Assembly: GCA_023435265.1 (NCBI GenBank)
Contig: JAEYRZ010000182.1
Location: forward strand, 1 to 10,139
Source: Pseudomonadota bacterium
Lineage (GTDB): Bacteria > Desulfobacterota > Desulfobacteria > Desulfobacterales > Desulfosarcinaceae
Length of the DNA stretch: 10,139 nt
Reading direction: 5' to 3'
A model generated the notes under the pieces. That model worked only from the letters and a program-made list of their open reading frames with translations, was not told the origin of the DNA and made no database searches. Numbering within the stretch: the first letter of the stretch is position 1; the number at the start of each line of letters is the position of its first letter. Made by a program: the position numbers and the translations under genes. Positions 1 through 7,195 of the stretch are shown here, piece by piece.

Positions 1-25
1 CACCGCGCCCGGTCGATGGGCTGAA

Positions 26-1768
26 TCAGAAGTTGTAGACCTCGTCCAGTTCCTGGTCCTTGACGCCGAACGTGATCTTGTGCGGCGCCAGGCTTTCCTT
101 GAGGAAGTAATCGGGCAGCCGGTCGTCCTTGTTGGAAAGGCCGGCCTGCAGGTTGAACTCGCGCTCGGTCTTGAGGATCTGCCGGCCCAGGGCGGTAACA
201 TCGTCGCCTGTCAGGGGGGTGCCGCCGAAGGCGCCCAGCATGTCGAGCAAAGATTGAAATGTATCGGGCTGGTCCAGGATGGCGAAGGCGATGAACAGGC
301 ACATGCCGGTGGCATCGATGGCCGCCGTCGCGATCTGCAGATTGCGGGAAAGCTCCACCTGGCCTTCCGGCTTGAGCGGGTTGACGCTGCCGCCCACGCT
401 GAGCAGGTTGGTGGCCACGGCATATCCGGCGGTGTGGTCGGCGCCCATGGTGCTGGTGGCGTAGGTGACGCCGATGCCCTGCACGGCGCGCGGATCGTAG
501 GCCGGCATGGACTGGCCCTTGACCACCGGCACGCGCTCCACGCCGAACACTTTGCCGGTGACCGCCGCGCCGTTGCCCAGGATGCGGCCCAGCGGCGTTC
601 CCTGACCGACTTCCTTGATCAGGCGGATGGCCGCCTCGGCATCGCCGAACTTGGCCAGACCGGCTTCCATGGCCACGGCGATTGTGGCGCCCATCTCGAT
701 CGTATCCAACCCGAAGTCGTCGTCCAGGCGGTCCATATGCGCGATGGCGTCCAGGTCGTCGATGCCGCAGTTGCCGCCGTGCGCCCAGACCGTTTCGTAC
801 TCGGGCTGCTTGGTCAGAAAACGGCCGTTCTTGTCGTAGAAGGTCCCCGAGCAGCGGATCACGCAACCCCGGTGGCAGCCGTGGGTGGCCGCACCCTCTC
901 CGCCGCGCTGGGTTTCCATCTCGGCCTGGGTTTCGCCGCTGATCCGCGAGGCGCCCTCGAACTGCCCGCTGGAAAAATTGCGCGTGGGATAGCCGCCGGC
1001 TTCGTTGACCACGTTGGTCAGCACGTTGGTGCCGTAGGTCGGCAGGCCCTGCCCGGTGACCGGATGCTTGCGCAGCCCGGCCACGAACGCCTTGTTGGCT
1101 TCCTTGAACTTTTCGGGATCTTTGGGTGTGCGCTGCTTGGTGCCGCTGTCGTCGACCACGATCACCTTGACGCCCTTGGCGCCCATCACGGCGCCCACGC
1201 CCCCGCGGCCGGCATGCCGGGTGGGGCGCTGTTCCATGTCGGTGAAGGCCACCGAGGCGGCGGCCAGTTTCATCTCGCCGGCCTGCCCGATGGAAATGCA
1301 CGCGATATCGGTGCCGTGCCGCGCCTTCATTTTTTCGACAAGGTCATAGTTGCCCAGGCCCTTCAGATCGTCCGCCGGTTCGATTTTTGCGCCGTCTTTA
1401 TTGAGCAAAACCTTGTAGAGGCGGCCGTCCTTGGGCTTGCCTTCCAGTATGACCGCCGCGTAGCCCAGCCGGCCGAGCATCTGCGAAGGCTGGCCTCCCG
1501 AATTGGCCTCCTTGATGCCGCCGGTCAGCGGGCTCTTGCAGCCGACCGAGAGGCGGCCGGACATGGCTGCGGCCGAACCGCTGAGCAGCCCCGGCGCGAT
1601 CACCAGCTTGTTTTCGGCGCTCAGCGGATGACAGGTGGGGGGGACTTCTTTGGCCACTACGGTCGAGGTCATGGCGCGTCCGCCCAGCCCGGCGTAGCCG
1701 CCGAGTCCCTCGGTCGTCATGACCGGTCCGTTTTCGCCACTCATGTTGATGCGGAGTATTTTATCCAT
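26..1768 (-). CDS. aor: Aldehyde ferredoxin oxidoreductase family protein (Mo/W-bis-pterin enzyme), complete
   Basis: This 580-residue protein has the full length and motif order of the AOR family, cytoplasmic enzymes that interconvert aldehydes and carboxylates using a tungsten or molybdenum bis-pyranopterin and one [4Fe-4S] cluster. Visible motifs are the GRGGVGAVMGAKGVK segment at about residues 187-201, cluster cysteines C298, C302 and C306 with a fourth at C490, and the two pterin-binding DxxGxx motifs, DDFGLD (350-355) and DATGMC (485-490). The region DPRAVQG...TSTMGADH (about 425-445) is also typical. I place the start at 1768 because it gives the usual N-terminus MDKILRINMSG and follows a GGGAGGT ribosome site at 1774-1780; an in-frame ATG at 1810 would add 14 atypical residues. 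The first three cluster cysteines are spaced C-x3-C-x3-C, not the C-x2-C-x3-C of classical AOR, so a YdhV-like or other side branch is likely. Substrate cannot be read from sequence. It is transcribed divergently from the hydrogenase operon. Confidence 0.93.
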   Translation of the reverse strand: MDKILRINMSGENGPVMTTEGLGGYAGLGGRAMTSTVVAKEVPPTCHPLSAENKLVIAPGLLSGSAAAMSGRLSVGCKSPLTGGIKEANSGGQPSQMLGRLGYAAVILEGKPKDGRLYKVLLNKDGAKIEPADDLKGLGNYDLVEKMKARHGTDIACISIGQAGEMKLAAASVAFTDMEQRPTRHAGRGGVGAVMGAKGVKVIVVDDSGTKQRTPKDPEKFKEANKAFVAGLRKHPVTGQGLPTYGTNVLTNVVNEAGGYPTRNFSSGQFEGASRISGETQAEMETQRGGEGAATHGCHRGCVIRCSGTFYDKNGRFLTKQPEYETVWAHGGNCGIDDLDAIAHMDRLDDDFGLDTIEMGATIAVAMEAGLAKFGDAEAAIRLIKEVGQGTPLGRILGNGAAVTGKVFGVERVPVVKGQSMPAYDPRAVQGIGVTYATSTMGADHTAGYAVATNLLSVGGSVNPLKPEGQVELSRNLQIATAAIDATGMCLFIAFAILDQPDTFQSLLDMLGAFGGTPLTGDDVTALGRQILKTEREFNLQAGLSNKDDRLPDYFLKESLAPHKITFGVKDQELDEVYNF

Positions 1769-1834
1769 TTTTACCTCCCGGAAGGTGAAGGGTGAAAGGC
1801 AAGCCTGCATGCCGCCGTGTCTTTGGCAAGCTGT

Positions 1835-1891
1835 ACACTGTCATAATCGGTAATCAAAAAGCATGTCAAGGAAAACCAAAAATGACAGTGT
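1835..1891. repeat. Perfect 10-bp inverted repeat bracketing the aor promoter
   Basis: ACACTGTCAT at 1835-1844 is repeated in exact inverted form, ATGACAGTGT, at 1882-1891, with 37 bases between the arms. One arm overlaps the predicted -10 of the aor promoter; the other lies about 12 bases upstream of its -35. The arms start 47 bases apart, between four and five helical turns. This is what a pair of operator half-sites or a looping repressor/activator site would look like. I do not recognise the motif as that of a named regulator. An RNA hairpin is less likely because the aor transcript would contain only one arm. Confidence 0.5.
1840..1869 (-). promoter_or_regulatory. Candidate sigma-70-type promoter for aor
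   Basis: Read on the minus strand, a perfect TTGACA (-35, 1864-1869) is followed after 18 bases by TATGAC (-10, 1840-1845, four of six consensus bases). Transcription would begin near 1833, giving a leader of about 65 bases before the aor start at 1768. The assignment rests on consensus match only. The -10 element overlaps one arm of the inverted repeat described separately, which fits a regulated promoter. Confidence 0.5.
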
Positions 1892-1962
1892 CCGTGTGCG
1901 CTTAAAAATCAGGCGCTTGCGAAAGCGTGCGTCGTTCCTCGGGATTCCGGCCGGTCCAAATC

Positions 1963-1979
1963 CTTTACACCTTGTAAAG
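1963..1979. promoter_or_regulatory. 17-bp palindrome, candidate activator site upstream of hox operon
   Basis: CTTTACA-CCT-TGTAAAG is a perfect dyad with 7-bp arms and a 3-base centre. Its centre (1971) lies about 119 bases upstream of the start site predicted for the sigma-54-like hox promoter. That is the usual distance for an upstream site bound by an enhancer-binding protein of the NtrC class. A second, shorter dyad GCGTT-TC-AACGC (1979-1990) abuts it. The palindrome could equally serve the divergent aor gene. Confidence 0.45.
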
Positions 1980-2062
1980 CGTTTCAACGCCGTTCCTGTG
2001 TCAAATCGACGTTTAATTTAGGCATGCAACCGGATTAACTATAAAATTTATCGAAACTGCGC

Positions 2063-2079
2063 TTGGTATGCCGATTGCT
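2063..2079 (+). promoter_or_regulatory. Candidate sigma-54 (-24/-12) promoter for hoxEFUYH
   Basis: The sequence TTGGTATG-CCGA-TTGCT matches the sigma-54 pattern TGGCACG-N4-TTGCW, with GG at 2065-2066 and GC at 2077-2078 in the strict 12-base spacing; two positions differ inside the -24 block. The predicted start is about 2090, 76 bases before hoxE. Sigma-54 control of hydrogenase genes is established in several bacteria, so the context supports it. A competing sigma-70 -10-like TATAAA at 2040-2045 has only a poor -35 (TTTAGG, 17 bases upstream), so I prefer the sigma-54 reading. Confidence 0.5.
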
Positions 2080-2165
2080 GTAACCATATCGACAGCCCTT
2101 TTGATCGAGATAGGAAAGCGCGGCCGAAGCGGTCCGCGCGCAACCGTTGACTTTGAGGAGGGGCT

Positions 2166-2720
2166 ATGTCGGCCTTGGATCGGTCATCCCCGCCGGATCG
2201 GAGCGCATCACCGGCACCCCCCGCGGATTCCCGCTGGCGCCTGGTCAACCGCACGATGCGCCTGCACCATCACCTCCCCGATGCGCTGATTGAAACCCTG
2301 CATGCCGTTCAGTCGGCCTTCGGCTTTCTCGATCCCCAAAGCATGCGATACGTCGCGGAGACCCTGCACGTTCCGCTCAGCCGGGTGTACGCCGTCGCCA
2401 CGTTCTACCATTACTTCAACCTGAAGCCACCCGGAGAACACACCTGCGTGGTCTGCCAGGGGACCGCCTGCTACATCGGTGGGGCTCCCAAAATCCTGGC
2501 GGCGCTTCGGCAGGCATTCGATCTCGAACCCGGACAGACGACCCCGGACGGGAAGATCTCGCTGCTGACGGCACGCTGCATCGGCGCCTGCGGCATCGCC
2601 CCGGCCGCCGTATTCGATCAGGAGGTCGCCGGGAAGGTCCAGCCGCAGGATGCGGTCGAACACCTCAGGAGGTGGTCCGTCCATGACGATGACGCGCGAA
2701 GAACTGCAGGCGATCGCTGA
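2166..2720 (+). CDS. hoxE: HoxE, NuoE-like [2Fe-2S] subunit of bidirectional NAD-linked [NiFe] hydrogenase
   Basis: This 184-residue protein belongs to the thioredoxin-like [2Fe-2S] ferredoxin family (NuoE / 24-kDa subunit of complex I). The four cluster ligands are visible as C97-x4-C102 (CQGTAC) and C138-x3-C142 (CIGAC), preceded by the usual helical segment with VATFYHYFNLKPPGEH at about 77-92. It is expected to pass electrons between the HoxFU diaphorase and the hydrogenase or an external carrier. The start at 2166 is set by a strong AGGAGG at 2156-2161, only 4 bases upstream. The first 22 or so residues are rich in Ser, Pro and Ala and lie outside the conserved domain. It is the first gene of the hox operon. 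Presence of HoxE points to the five-subunit HoxEFUYH form known from cyanobacteria, as opposed to the HoxFUYH form of Cupriavidus. Its last 38 bases overlap hoxF. Confidence 0.9.
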   Translation: MSALDRSSPPDRSASPAPPADSRWRLVNRTMRLHHHLPDALIETLHAVQSAFGFLDPQSMRYVAETLHVPLSRVYAVATFYHYFNLKPPGEHTCVVCQGTACYIGGAPKILAALRQAFDLEPGQTTPDGKISLLTARCIGACGIAPAAVFDQEVAGKVQPQDAVEHLRRWSVHDDDARRTAGDR

Positions 2721-4335
2721 ACAGGAGCGGGCGCGCGAGGCGGGATTTCAGTATCACATCCTCGTCTGCACCGCCGCGGGCTGCCTTTCGTGCCGGGGCG
2801 ATGCGCTGCTGGCGGAGCTGACCCGCTGCGTCAGCGCGAAAAACCTGCAAACGGCCGTGGAAGTTCGTTCGGTGGGCTGCATCGGGTTGTGTGCGGCCGG
2901 CACGATGGTTTTCGTCGAACCCGGAAATATCATTTATCACCGCGTCCAGCCGGAAGACGCTCCGGCGATCGTGGACGCGCTGGACGTCGAACCCGTGGCC
3001 CGTCTGCGATTCGCCGCCGACCAGCCGTTTTTCAGCGACCAGGTCAAAATCGTTCTCGAAAACTGCGGCCGTGTCGATCCGGGACGCATCGAGACCTATT
3101 TTGCCGCCGGGGGGTACGCCGCACTGTACAAGGCGCTGCGGGAGATGAGCCCCGACGCCGTGATTGCCGAGATCACGCGCAGCGGCCTGCGCGGCCGCGG
3201 CGGGGCCGGATTTCCGACCGGCTTGAAATGGACCACCGTGGCCAAAAGCCCCGGGCCCGTGAAGTACGTCGTCTGCAACGCCGACGAGGGCGACCCGGGG
3301 GCCTTCATGGACCGCAGCGTACTGGAAAGCGACCCGCACCGCGTGCTGGAAGGCATGGCCATTGCGGGTTACGCTATCGGCGCCGGCCAGGGCTATATCT
3401 ATGTGCGGGCCGAATACCCCCTGGCGGTCAAGCACCTGCGTACCGCCATCAGTCAGGCCGAGCGCGCGGGCATGCTCGGGCGCGACATCTTCCACTCGCC
3501 GTTTTCGTTCGACATCAAGATCCGGCTGGGTGCCGGCGCGTTCGTCTGCGGCGAGGAGACGGCTCTGATCGCCTCGATCGAAGGGCGGTCCGGCAAACCG
3601 CGGCCGCGCCCGCCGTATCCAGCCGAATTCGGCCTGTGGGGACGTCCGACACTGATCAACAATGTGGAAACGCTGGCCAACATTCCCGCGATCGTCAACC
3701 GCGGCGGCGCCTGGTACAGCGGCATCGGCACGCCCGGCAGCAAAGGCACCAAAGTCTTCGCCCTGGCCGGACGGGTGGTCAACACCGGGCTGATCGAAGT
3801 TCCCATGGGCATCCCGCTGCGCGACATCATCTTTCGAATCGGCGGCGGCATTCCGCAGGGGCGGCGCTTCAAGGCCGTGCTCACGGGCGGACCCTCGGGC
3901 GGCTGTATTCCTGAAGAATTGCTGGACATGCCGGTGGATTATGAATCCCTGGCCAAAGCCGGTTCCATCATGGGTTCGGGTGGCATGATCGTGCTCGACG
4001 AGACCGCCTGCATGGTCGACGTGGCCAAGTTCTTCATCGATTTCTGTCGTTCCGAATCGTGCGGCAAGTGCGTCCCCTGCCGCGTCGGCACGGCCCAGAT
4101 ACATGGATTGCTGTCGAAGATCGCCGCCGGCGCCGCGGAAATGGCCGATCTGGTGCAGCTCGAAGAACTGTGCGAACTGGTCAAACACACCAGCCTGTGC
4201 GGGTTGGGGCAGACCGCGCCCAATCCCGTAATCAGCACTTTGCGCTACTTCAGGGAAGAATACGTGAGCCACATCGAAGCGCGGCGCTGCCCGGCGGGCG
4301 TATGCGCGCCGGTCGAGGGAGTGCGTCATGGATAA
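2683..4335 (+). CDS. hoxF: HoxF, NAD(H)- and FMN-binding diaphorase subunit
   Basis: HoxF (550 residues) is the NuoF-like flavoprotein where NAD(P)+ is reduced or NAD(P)H oxidised. Residues 20-100 form an N-terminal thioredoxin-like [2Fe-2S] domain with C29-x4-C34 and C66-x3-C70. The FMN/NADH part follows, with GRGGAGFPTGLKW (171-183), CNADEGDPGAF (198-208) and GAGAFVCGEETAL (283-295). The C-terminal [4Fe-4S] site is ESCGKCVPCR, with C460, C463, C466 and the distant C506. It ends soon after RRCPAGVC and lacks the two-cluster ferredoxin tail of HydB-type bifurcating subunits. I choose ATG 2683 because AGGAGGTGG (2667-2675) precedes it at good spacing; an in-frame ATG at 2650 would lie upstream of that site. 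The start falls inside the 3' end of hoxE (38-base overlap), and the stop overlaps the hoxU start by 8 bases, implying translational coupling. Confidence 0.95.
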   Translation: MTMTREELQAIAEQERAREAGFQYHILVCTAAGCLSCRGDALLAELTRCVSAKNLQTAVEVRSVGCIGLCAAGTMVFVEPGNIIYHRVQPEDAPAIVDALDVEPVARLRFAADQPFFSDQVKIVLENCGRVDPGRIETYFAAGGYAALYKALREMSPDAVIAEITRSGLRGRGGAGFPTGLKWTTVAKSPGPVKYVVCNADEGDPGAFMDRSVLESDPHRVLEGMAIAGYAIGAGQGYIYVRAEYPLAVKHLRTAISQAERAGMLGRDIFHSPFSFDIKIRLGAGAFVCGEETALIASIEGRSGKPRPRPPYPAEFGLWGRPTLINNVETLANIPAIVNRGGAWYSGIGTPGSKGTKVFALAGRVVNTGLIEVPMGIPLRDIIFRIGGGIPQGRRFKAVLTGGPSGGCIPEELLDMPVDYESLAKAGSIMGSGGMIVLDETACMVDVAKFFIDFCRSESCGKCVPCRVGTAQIHGLLSKIAAGAAEMADLVQLEELCELVKHTSLCGLGQTAPNPVISTLRYFREEYVSHIEARRCPAGVCAPVEGVRHG

Positions 4336-5089
4336 ACACCATCGCCACGAAACGTCCCCCCCGCAGCGCGATGTCAACCCGGCGCGGGTCTTCACCTTGA
4401 AGATCGACGGCCGCGACGTGAGCGGCCGCGAGGACGAGACCATCCTGGCCGTGGCCCGCCAGAACGGGATCGACATCCCGACCCTGTGCCACCTGGACGG
4501 CCTGTCCGAACGCGGCGCCTGCCGTCTTTGCATCGTGGCCGTGGAAGGCGCGCCGCGCCCGCTGCCCGCCTGCATCACTCTGGTGCGGCAGGATATGGTC
4601 GTCGTCACCGACAGTGAACGCATCCGCAACTACCGCCGCAGAATCCTGCAGTTGATGTTTTCGGAACGGCGCCACGTCTGCGCTGTGTGCGTGTCCAACG
4701 GCAGCTGCGAACTGCAGGAGCTCTCCGTGAAACTGGGGATGACGCACGTGGTCTATCCCTCCCTCAATCCGCACTGCACGGTGGATGCATCGCATCCACG
4801 GTTCTCGGTCGATCATCACCGCTGCGTTCTCTGCCTGCGCTGCGTGCGGGTTTGCGCGGAAATCGAAGGCGCCCACACCTGGGACGTGATGGGCCGCGGC
4901 ACCGAATGCCGCGTGATCACCGATCTCAACGCGCCCTGGCGCGAGGCGGAGTCCTGCACGGGGTGCGGCAAGTGCGTCCAGGTATGCCCGACCGGGGCGT
5001 TGACCGACAAGGGCGATGCACTGGTCGAAGTGAACAAGCGGCGCCGCTTTCTGCCCTACCTGAAGATGATGCGCGGGCAGGAGCATTGA
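4328..5089 (+). CDS. hoxU: HoxU, iron-sulfur electron-transfer subunit of the diaphorase
   Basis: HoxU (253 residues) corresponds to the N-terminal part of complex I NuoG and wires the HoxF flavin to HoxY. It shows a plant-type [2Fe-2S] domain with C54, C65, C68 and C82 (CHLDGLSERGACRLC), then HVCAVCVSNGSCELQ with C118, C121 and C127 and a nearby H116. Next come two ferredoxin-type [4Fe-4S] motifs, C166-x2-C169-x2-C172-x3-C176 and C210-x2-C213-x2-C216-x3-C220P. The HxC variant of the second cluster site is the form I associate with HoxU, as against HxxxC in NuoG. The ATG at 4328 overlaps the hoxF stop by 8 bases and has GAGGGAG at 4315-4321. The first 20 residues are charged, His-rich and not conserved-looking. 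hoxY follows after 24 bases. Confidence 0.95.
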   Translation: MDKHHRHETSPPQRDVNPARVFTLKIDGRDVSGREDETILAVARQNGIDIPTLCHLDGLSERGACRLCIVAVEGAPRPLPACITLVRQDMVVVTDSERIRNYRRRILQLMFSERRHVCAVCVSNGSCELQELSVKLGMTHVVYPSLNPHCTVDASHPRFSVDHHRCVLCLRCVRVCAEIEGAHTWDVMGRGTECRVITDLNAPWREAESCTGCGKCVQVCPTGALTDKGDALVEVNKRRRFLPYLKMMRGQEH

Positions 5090-5113
5090 CCGGACGTTTT
5101 TCAGGGAGCGCTC

Positions 5114-5647
5114 ATGGAGAAGATACGATTGGCAAGCCTGTGGCTGGACGGCTGTTCGGGATGCCACATGTCTTTTCTGGATCTCGATTTCGAATTGGCC
5201 GAGCTGGCTGGAAAAATCGAGTTGGTCTACAGCCCGCTTGGAGACATCAAAAGTTTTCCGGAAGCGGTGGACGCGGTGCTGATCGAAGGCGCGGTCGGCA
5301 GCCCGCAGCACGAACGGGAGCTGCGCCACGTCCGCGAACGGTCGCGGCTGGTGATCGCCTTCGGTGACTGCGCGGTGACCGCCAATGTGCCCGGCATGCG
5401 CAACCTGTTTCGCGTGGAAGATGTGCTGCGCAGGGCGTACGTCGAGAACAGCGATGCCCCCGAAGGTCCGTTGCCGGCCGGGCTGCCGGCCCTGCTTTCG
5501 ACGGTGCGTCCCATTCACGAGATCATTGCGGTCGATATCTTTCTGCCAGGTTGCCCCCCGCCCACGGAGGCCATCCGCCAGGCGCTGTCCGCGCTCCTGG
5601 GCCGGCAGCCGCTTGCCCAGCCGGCCGCAACGCGTTTCGGCGCCTGA
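5114..5647 (+). CDS. hoxY: HoxY, [NiFe] hydrogenase small subunit
   Basis: HoxY (177 residues) is the short small subunit typical of cytoplasmic group 3 hydrogenases. It carries only the proximal [4Fe-4S] cluster, which takes electrons from the active site. The four ligands are visible: C14 and C17 in LDGCSGCHMSF, C86 in FGDCAV, and C147 in LPGCPPP. There is no twin-arginine signal and no C-terminal cluster domain, so the protein should stay in the cytoplasm. AGGGAG (5103-5108) lies 5 bases before the ATG. The next gene, hoxH, begins 15 bases after the stop, so the two hydrogenase subunits are made from one transcript in sequence. Confidence 0.95.
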   Translation: MEKIRLASLWLDGCSGCHMSFLDLDFELAELAGKIELVYSPLGDIKSFPEAVDAVLIEGAVGSPQHERELRHVRERSRLVIAFGDCAVTANVPGMRNLFRVEDVLRRAYVENSDAPEGPLPAGLPALLSTVRPIHEIIAVDIFLPGCPPPTEAIRQALSALLGRQPLAQPAATRFGA

Positions 5648-5662
5648 CCGCAGGGAGGATGT

Positions 5663-7090
5663 ATGTCCAAGCAGGTCGTGATTGAACCCATCACGCGCAT
5701 CGAGGGACACGGCCGCATCGTGCTTCGCCTGAACGACGGGGGGCAGGTGGCTGCGGCCGATTTTCAAGTGACCCAGTTTCGCGGCTTCGAGACCTTCTGC
5801 CAGGGGCGGCCGTTCTATGAAATGCCCGCCCTCGTGGAGCGCATTTGCGGGATCTGCCCGATCAGCCACGCCCTCGCCTCCGCGGCCGCCTGCGACGCCA
5901 TCCTGGGCGTGCGCGTTCCCGAAACCGCCCGGCTGCTGCGCCGCATGCTCAACTGCGCCGAATTCGTGCAGTCGCATGCCCTGAGCTTCTTCTATCTCAG
6001 CGCTCCGGACCTTTTGCTCGGGCTCTCTTCCGACCCGGCGCAGCGCAACATCCTCGGGCTCTGGGCCGCCCGCCCGGAGATCGCCAGGGACGGCATCCGC
6101 CTGCGCCAGATCGGACAAAAGATCATCGAACTGCTTTCCGGCAAGCGCATTCATCCCAATTGGGTGATTCCCGGGGGCGTCAAGAGCCCTTTGACGAACG
6201 AACGGCGCGACGCCATCCGGGAGATGCTGCCCGAAGCCATCGCCATCACGCGGCACACCCTGGAATGGTTCAAGCGCAGCCTGGAGGAGTATCGCAGCGA
6301 GATCCGCACGTTCGCCAATTTCCCATCGCTGTTCATCGGCCTGGTCGGCCCGTCCGGAAAACTCGAGCACCTTGCGGGCCGCCTGCGGGTCATGGACGCC
6401 GACGGCCGGATCGTCGCCGACGGCATCGCCCCGGAACATTACGGCGACATCATTGCCGAGCGCAGCGAGCCGGGCTCTTTCCTCAAGTCGCCGTACTACA
6501 AACCCCTCGGCTACGGCGAAGGCCTCTACCGGGTCGGACCTGCCGCCCGCCTGAACGTCTGCGACGGCTGCGGCACCCCGCTGGCCGACCAGGAGTGGGC
6601 CGAATTCCGGGATCTCGCCCGCGGCCCGGTGCTCAGCAGCTTTTTCAACCATCCGGCCCGGCTGATCGAAGTTCTCTACTGCCTCGAGACCCTGCAGCGG
6701 ATCGTCGATCTTCCGGAAGCGACCGATCCGCATGTGCGCGCCCAGGCGGTACCCAACTTCGGCGAAGGCGTCGGCGTGGTCGAGGCGCCCCGCGGCACCC
6801 TGATCCATCACTACCGCGTCGACGCCGACGGACTGATGACCTGGGCCAACCTCATCGTGGCCACCGGCCACAACAACCTCGCCATGAACCGCGGCGTACT
6901 GCAGGCCGCCCGGCAGTGCATCGACGGCGACACCATCAACGAAGGGGCGCTCAACCGCCTCGAAGCCGTCATCCGCGCCTTCGACCCCTGCTTGAGCTGC
7001 TCCACGCATGCCTGGAGGGAAGGGGGATCGGGATTGGACATCATTCTGCTGGACGAGCGCGGGCGCCTGCTGGATCGCAAAGCGCTTTGA
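5663..7090 (+). CDS. hoxH: HoxH, [NiFe] hydrogenase large (catalytic) subunit, group 3d
   Basis: HoxH (475 residues) holds the Ni-Fe active site. Both ligand motifs are intact: RICGICPISH near the N-terminus (C62, C65) and DPCLSCSTH near the C-terminus (C443, C446, H449). The N-terminal ITRIEGHGRI (10-19) is also typical. Residues after H449, 26 in all (AWREGGSGLDIILL...), form the tail that a HoxW-type endopeptidase normally removes after nickel insertion; the protein is therefore a precursor. Start 5663 follows AGGGAGG (5652-5658); an ATG at 5659 is out of frame. Together with HoxEFU this identifies a bidirectional NAD(P)-linked enzyme able to oxidise or evolve H2. It is the last gene of the operon. 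No hyp or hoxW maturation gene follows, so maturation must be supplied from elsewhere. Confidence 0.96.
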   Translation: MSKQVVIEPITRIEGHGRIVLRLNDGGQVAAADFQVTQFRGFETFCQGRPFYEMPALVERICGICPISHALASAAACDAILGVRVPETARLLRRMLNCAEFVQSHALSFFYLSAPDLLLGLSSDPAQRNILGLWAARPEIARDGIRLRQIGQKIIELLSGKRIHPNWVIPGGVKSPLTNERRDAIREMLPEAIAITRHTLEWFKRSLEEYRSEIRTFANFPSLFIGLVGPSGKLEHLAGRLRVMDADGRIVADGIAPEHYGDIIAERSEPGSFLKSPYYKPLGYGEGLYRVGPAARLNVCDGCGTPLADQEWAEFRDLARGPVLSSFFNHPARLIEVLYCLETLQRIVDLPEATDPHVRAQAVPNFGEGVGVVEAPRGTLIHHYRVDADGLMTWANLIVATGHNNLAMNRGVLQAARQCIDGDTINEGALNRLEAVIRAFDPCLSCSTHAWREGGSGLDIILLDERGRLLDRKAL

Positions 7091-7107
7091 GCTTGGGCCA
7101 CGGATCT

Positions 7108-7119
7108 CGTGCCGGCACG
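7108..7119. repeat. 12-bp perfect palindrome downstream of hoxH
   Basis: CGTGCCGGCACG is self-complementary and lies 17 bases after the hoxH stop. With no loop and no T-run it is a poor terminator. It may be chance in GC-rich DNA, or a protein-binding or mRNA 3'-end element. Confidence 0.3.
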
Positions 7120-7195
7120 GCGGATAGGGCTTCACGCACGTCAAGACCCGCCGAAATGCAGGCAGGCTGAAGAAGACAACACAATCCGAAACACG

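Larger units (their letters stand above)
1769..2165. other. Divergent intergenic control region between aor and hoxE
   Basis: This 397-bp stretch has no convincing gene; short open frames in it lack ribosome sites or run into hoxE in the wrong frame. It is visibly less GC-rich than the flanking genes. It contains a candidate promoter for each direction, a 10-bp inverted repeat on the aor side (1835-1844 and 1882-1891), a 17-bp palindrome (1963-1979), and directly next to that a GCGTT-TC-AACGC dyad (1979-1990). These are listed separately. Confidence 0.8.

Noticed and set aside
80..1795. A 571-codon plus-strand open frame opposite aor
   Set aside because: Antisense shadow: composition is His/Gly/Ala-rich with no motif, and it has no credible ribosome site, while the minus-strand AOR is full length with all motifs.
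1799..1816. A possible sigma-54 element for aor on the minus strand (CGGCATG then TTGCC)
   Set aside because: The -24-like block is good, but the distance to TTGC is one base too long, and sigma-54 is strict on this spacing.
2068..2289. A 73-codon plus-strand frame overlapping the start of hoxE
   Set aside because: No ribosome site at its ATG, which lies inside the sigma-54-like element, and it is out of frame with hoxE, whose start has a strong AGGAGG.
2665..4629. A 654-codon minus-strand open frame opposite hoxF and hoxU
   Set aside because: Same GC-driven shadow effect; the plus strand encodes clear iron-sulfur flavoproteins.
4250..7144. A 964-codon open frame on the minus strand covering hoxU, hoxY and hoxH
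   Set aside because: It lies opposite three unmistakable genes, has low-complexity His/Ala/Gly/Arg-rich composition and no recognisable domain. High third-position GC in the real genes removes stop codons on the opposite strand.
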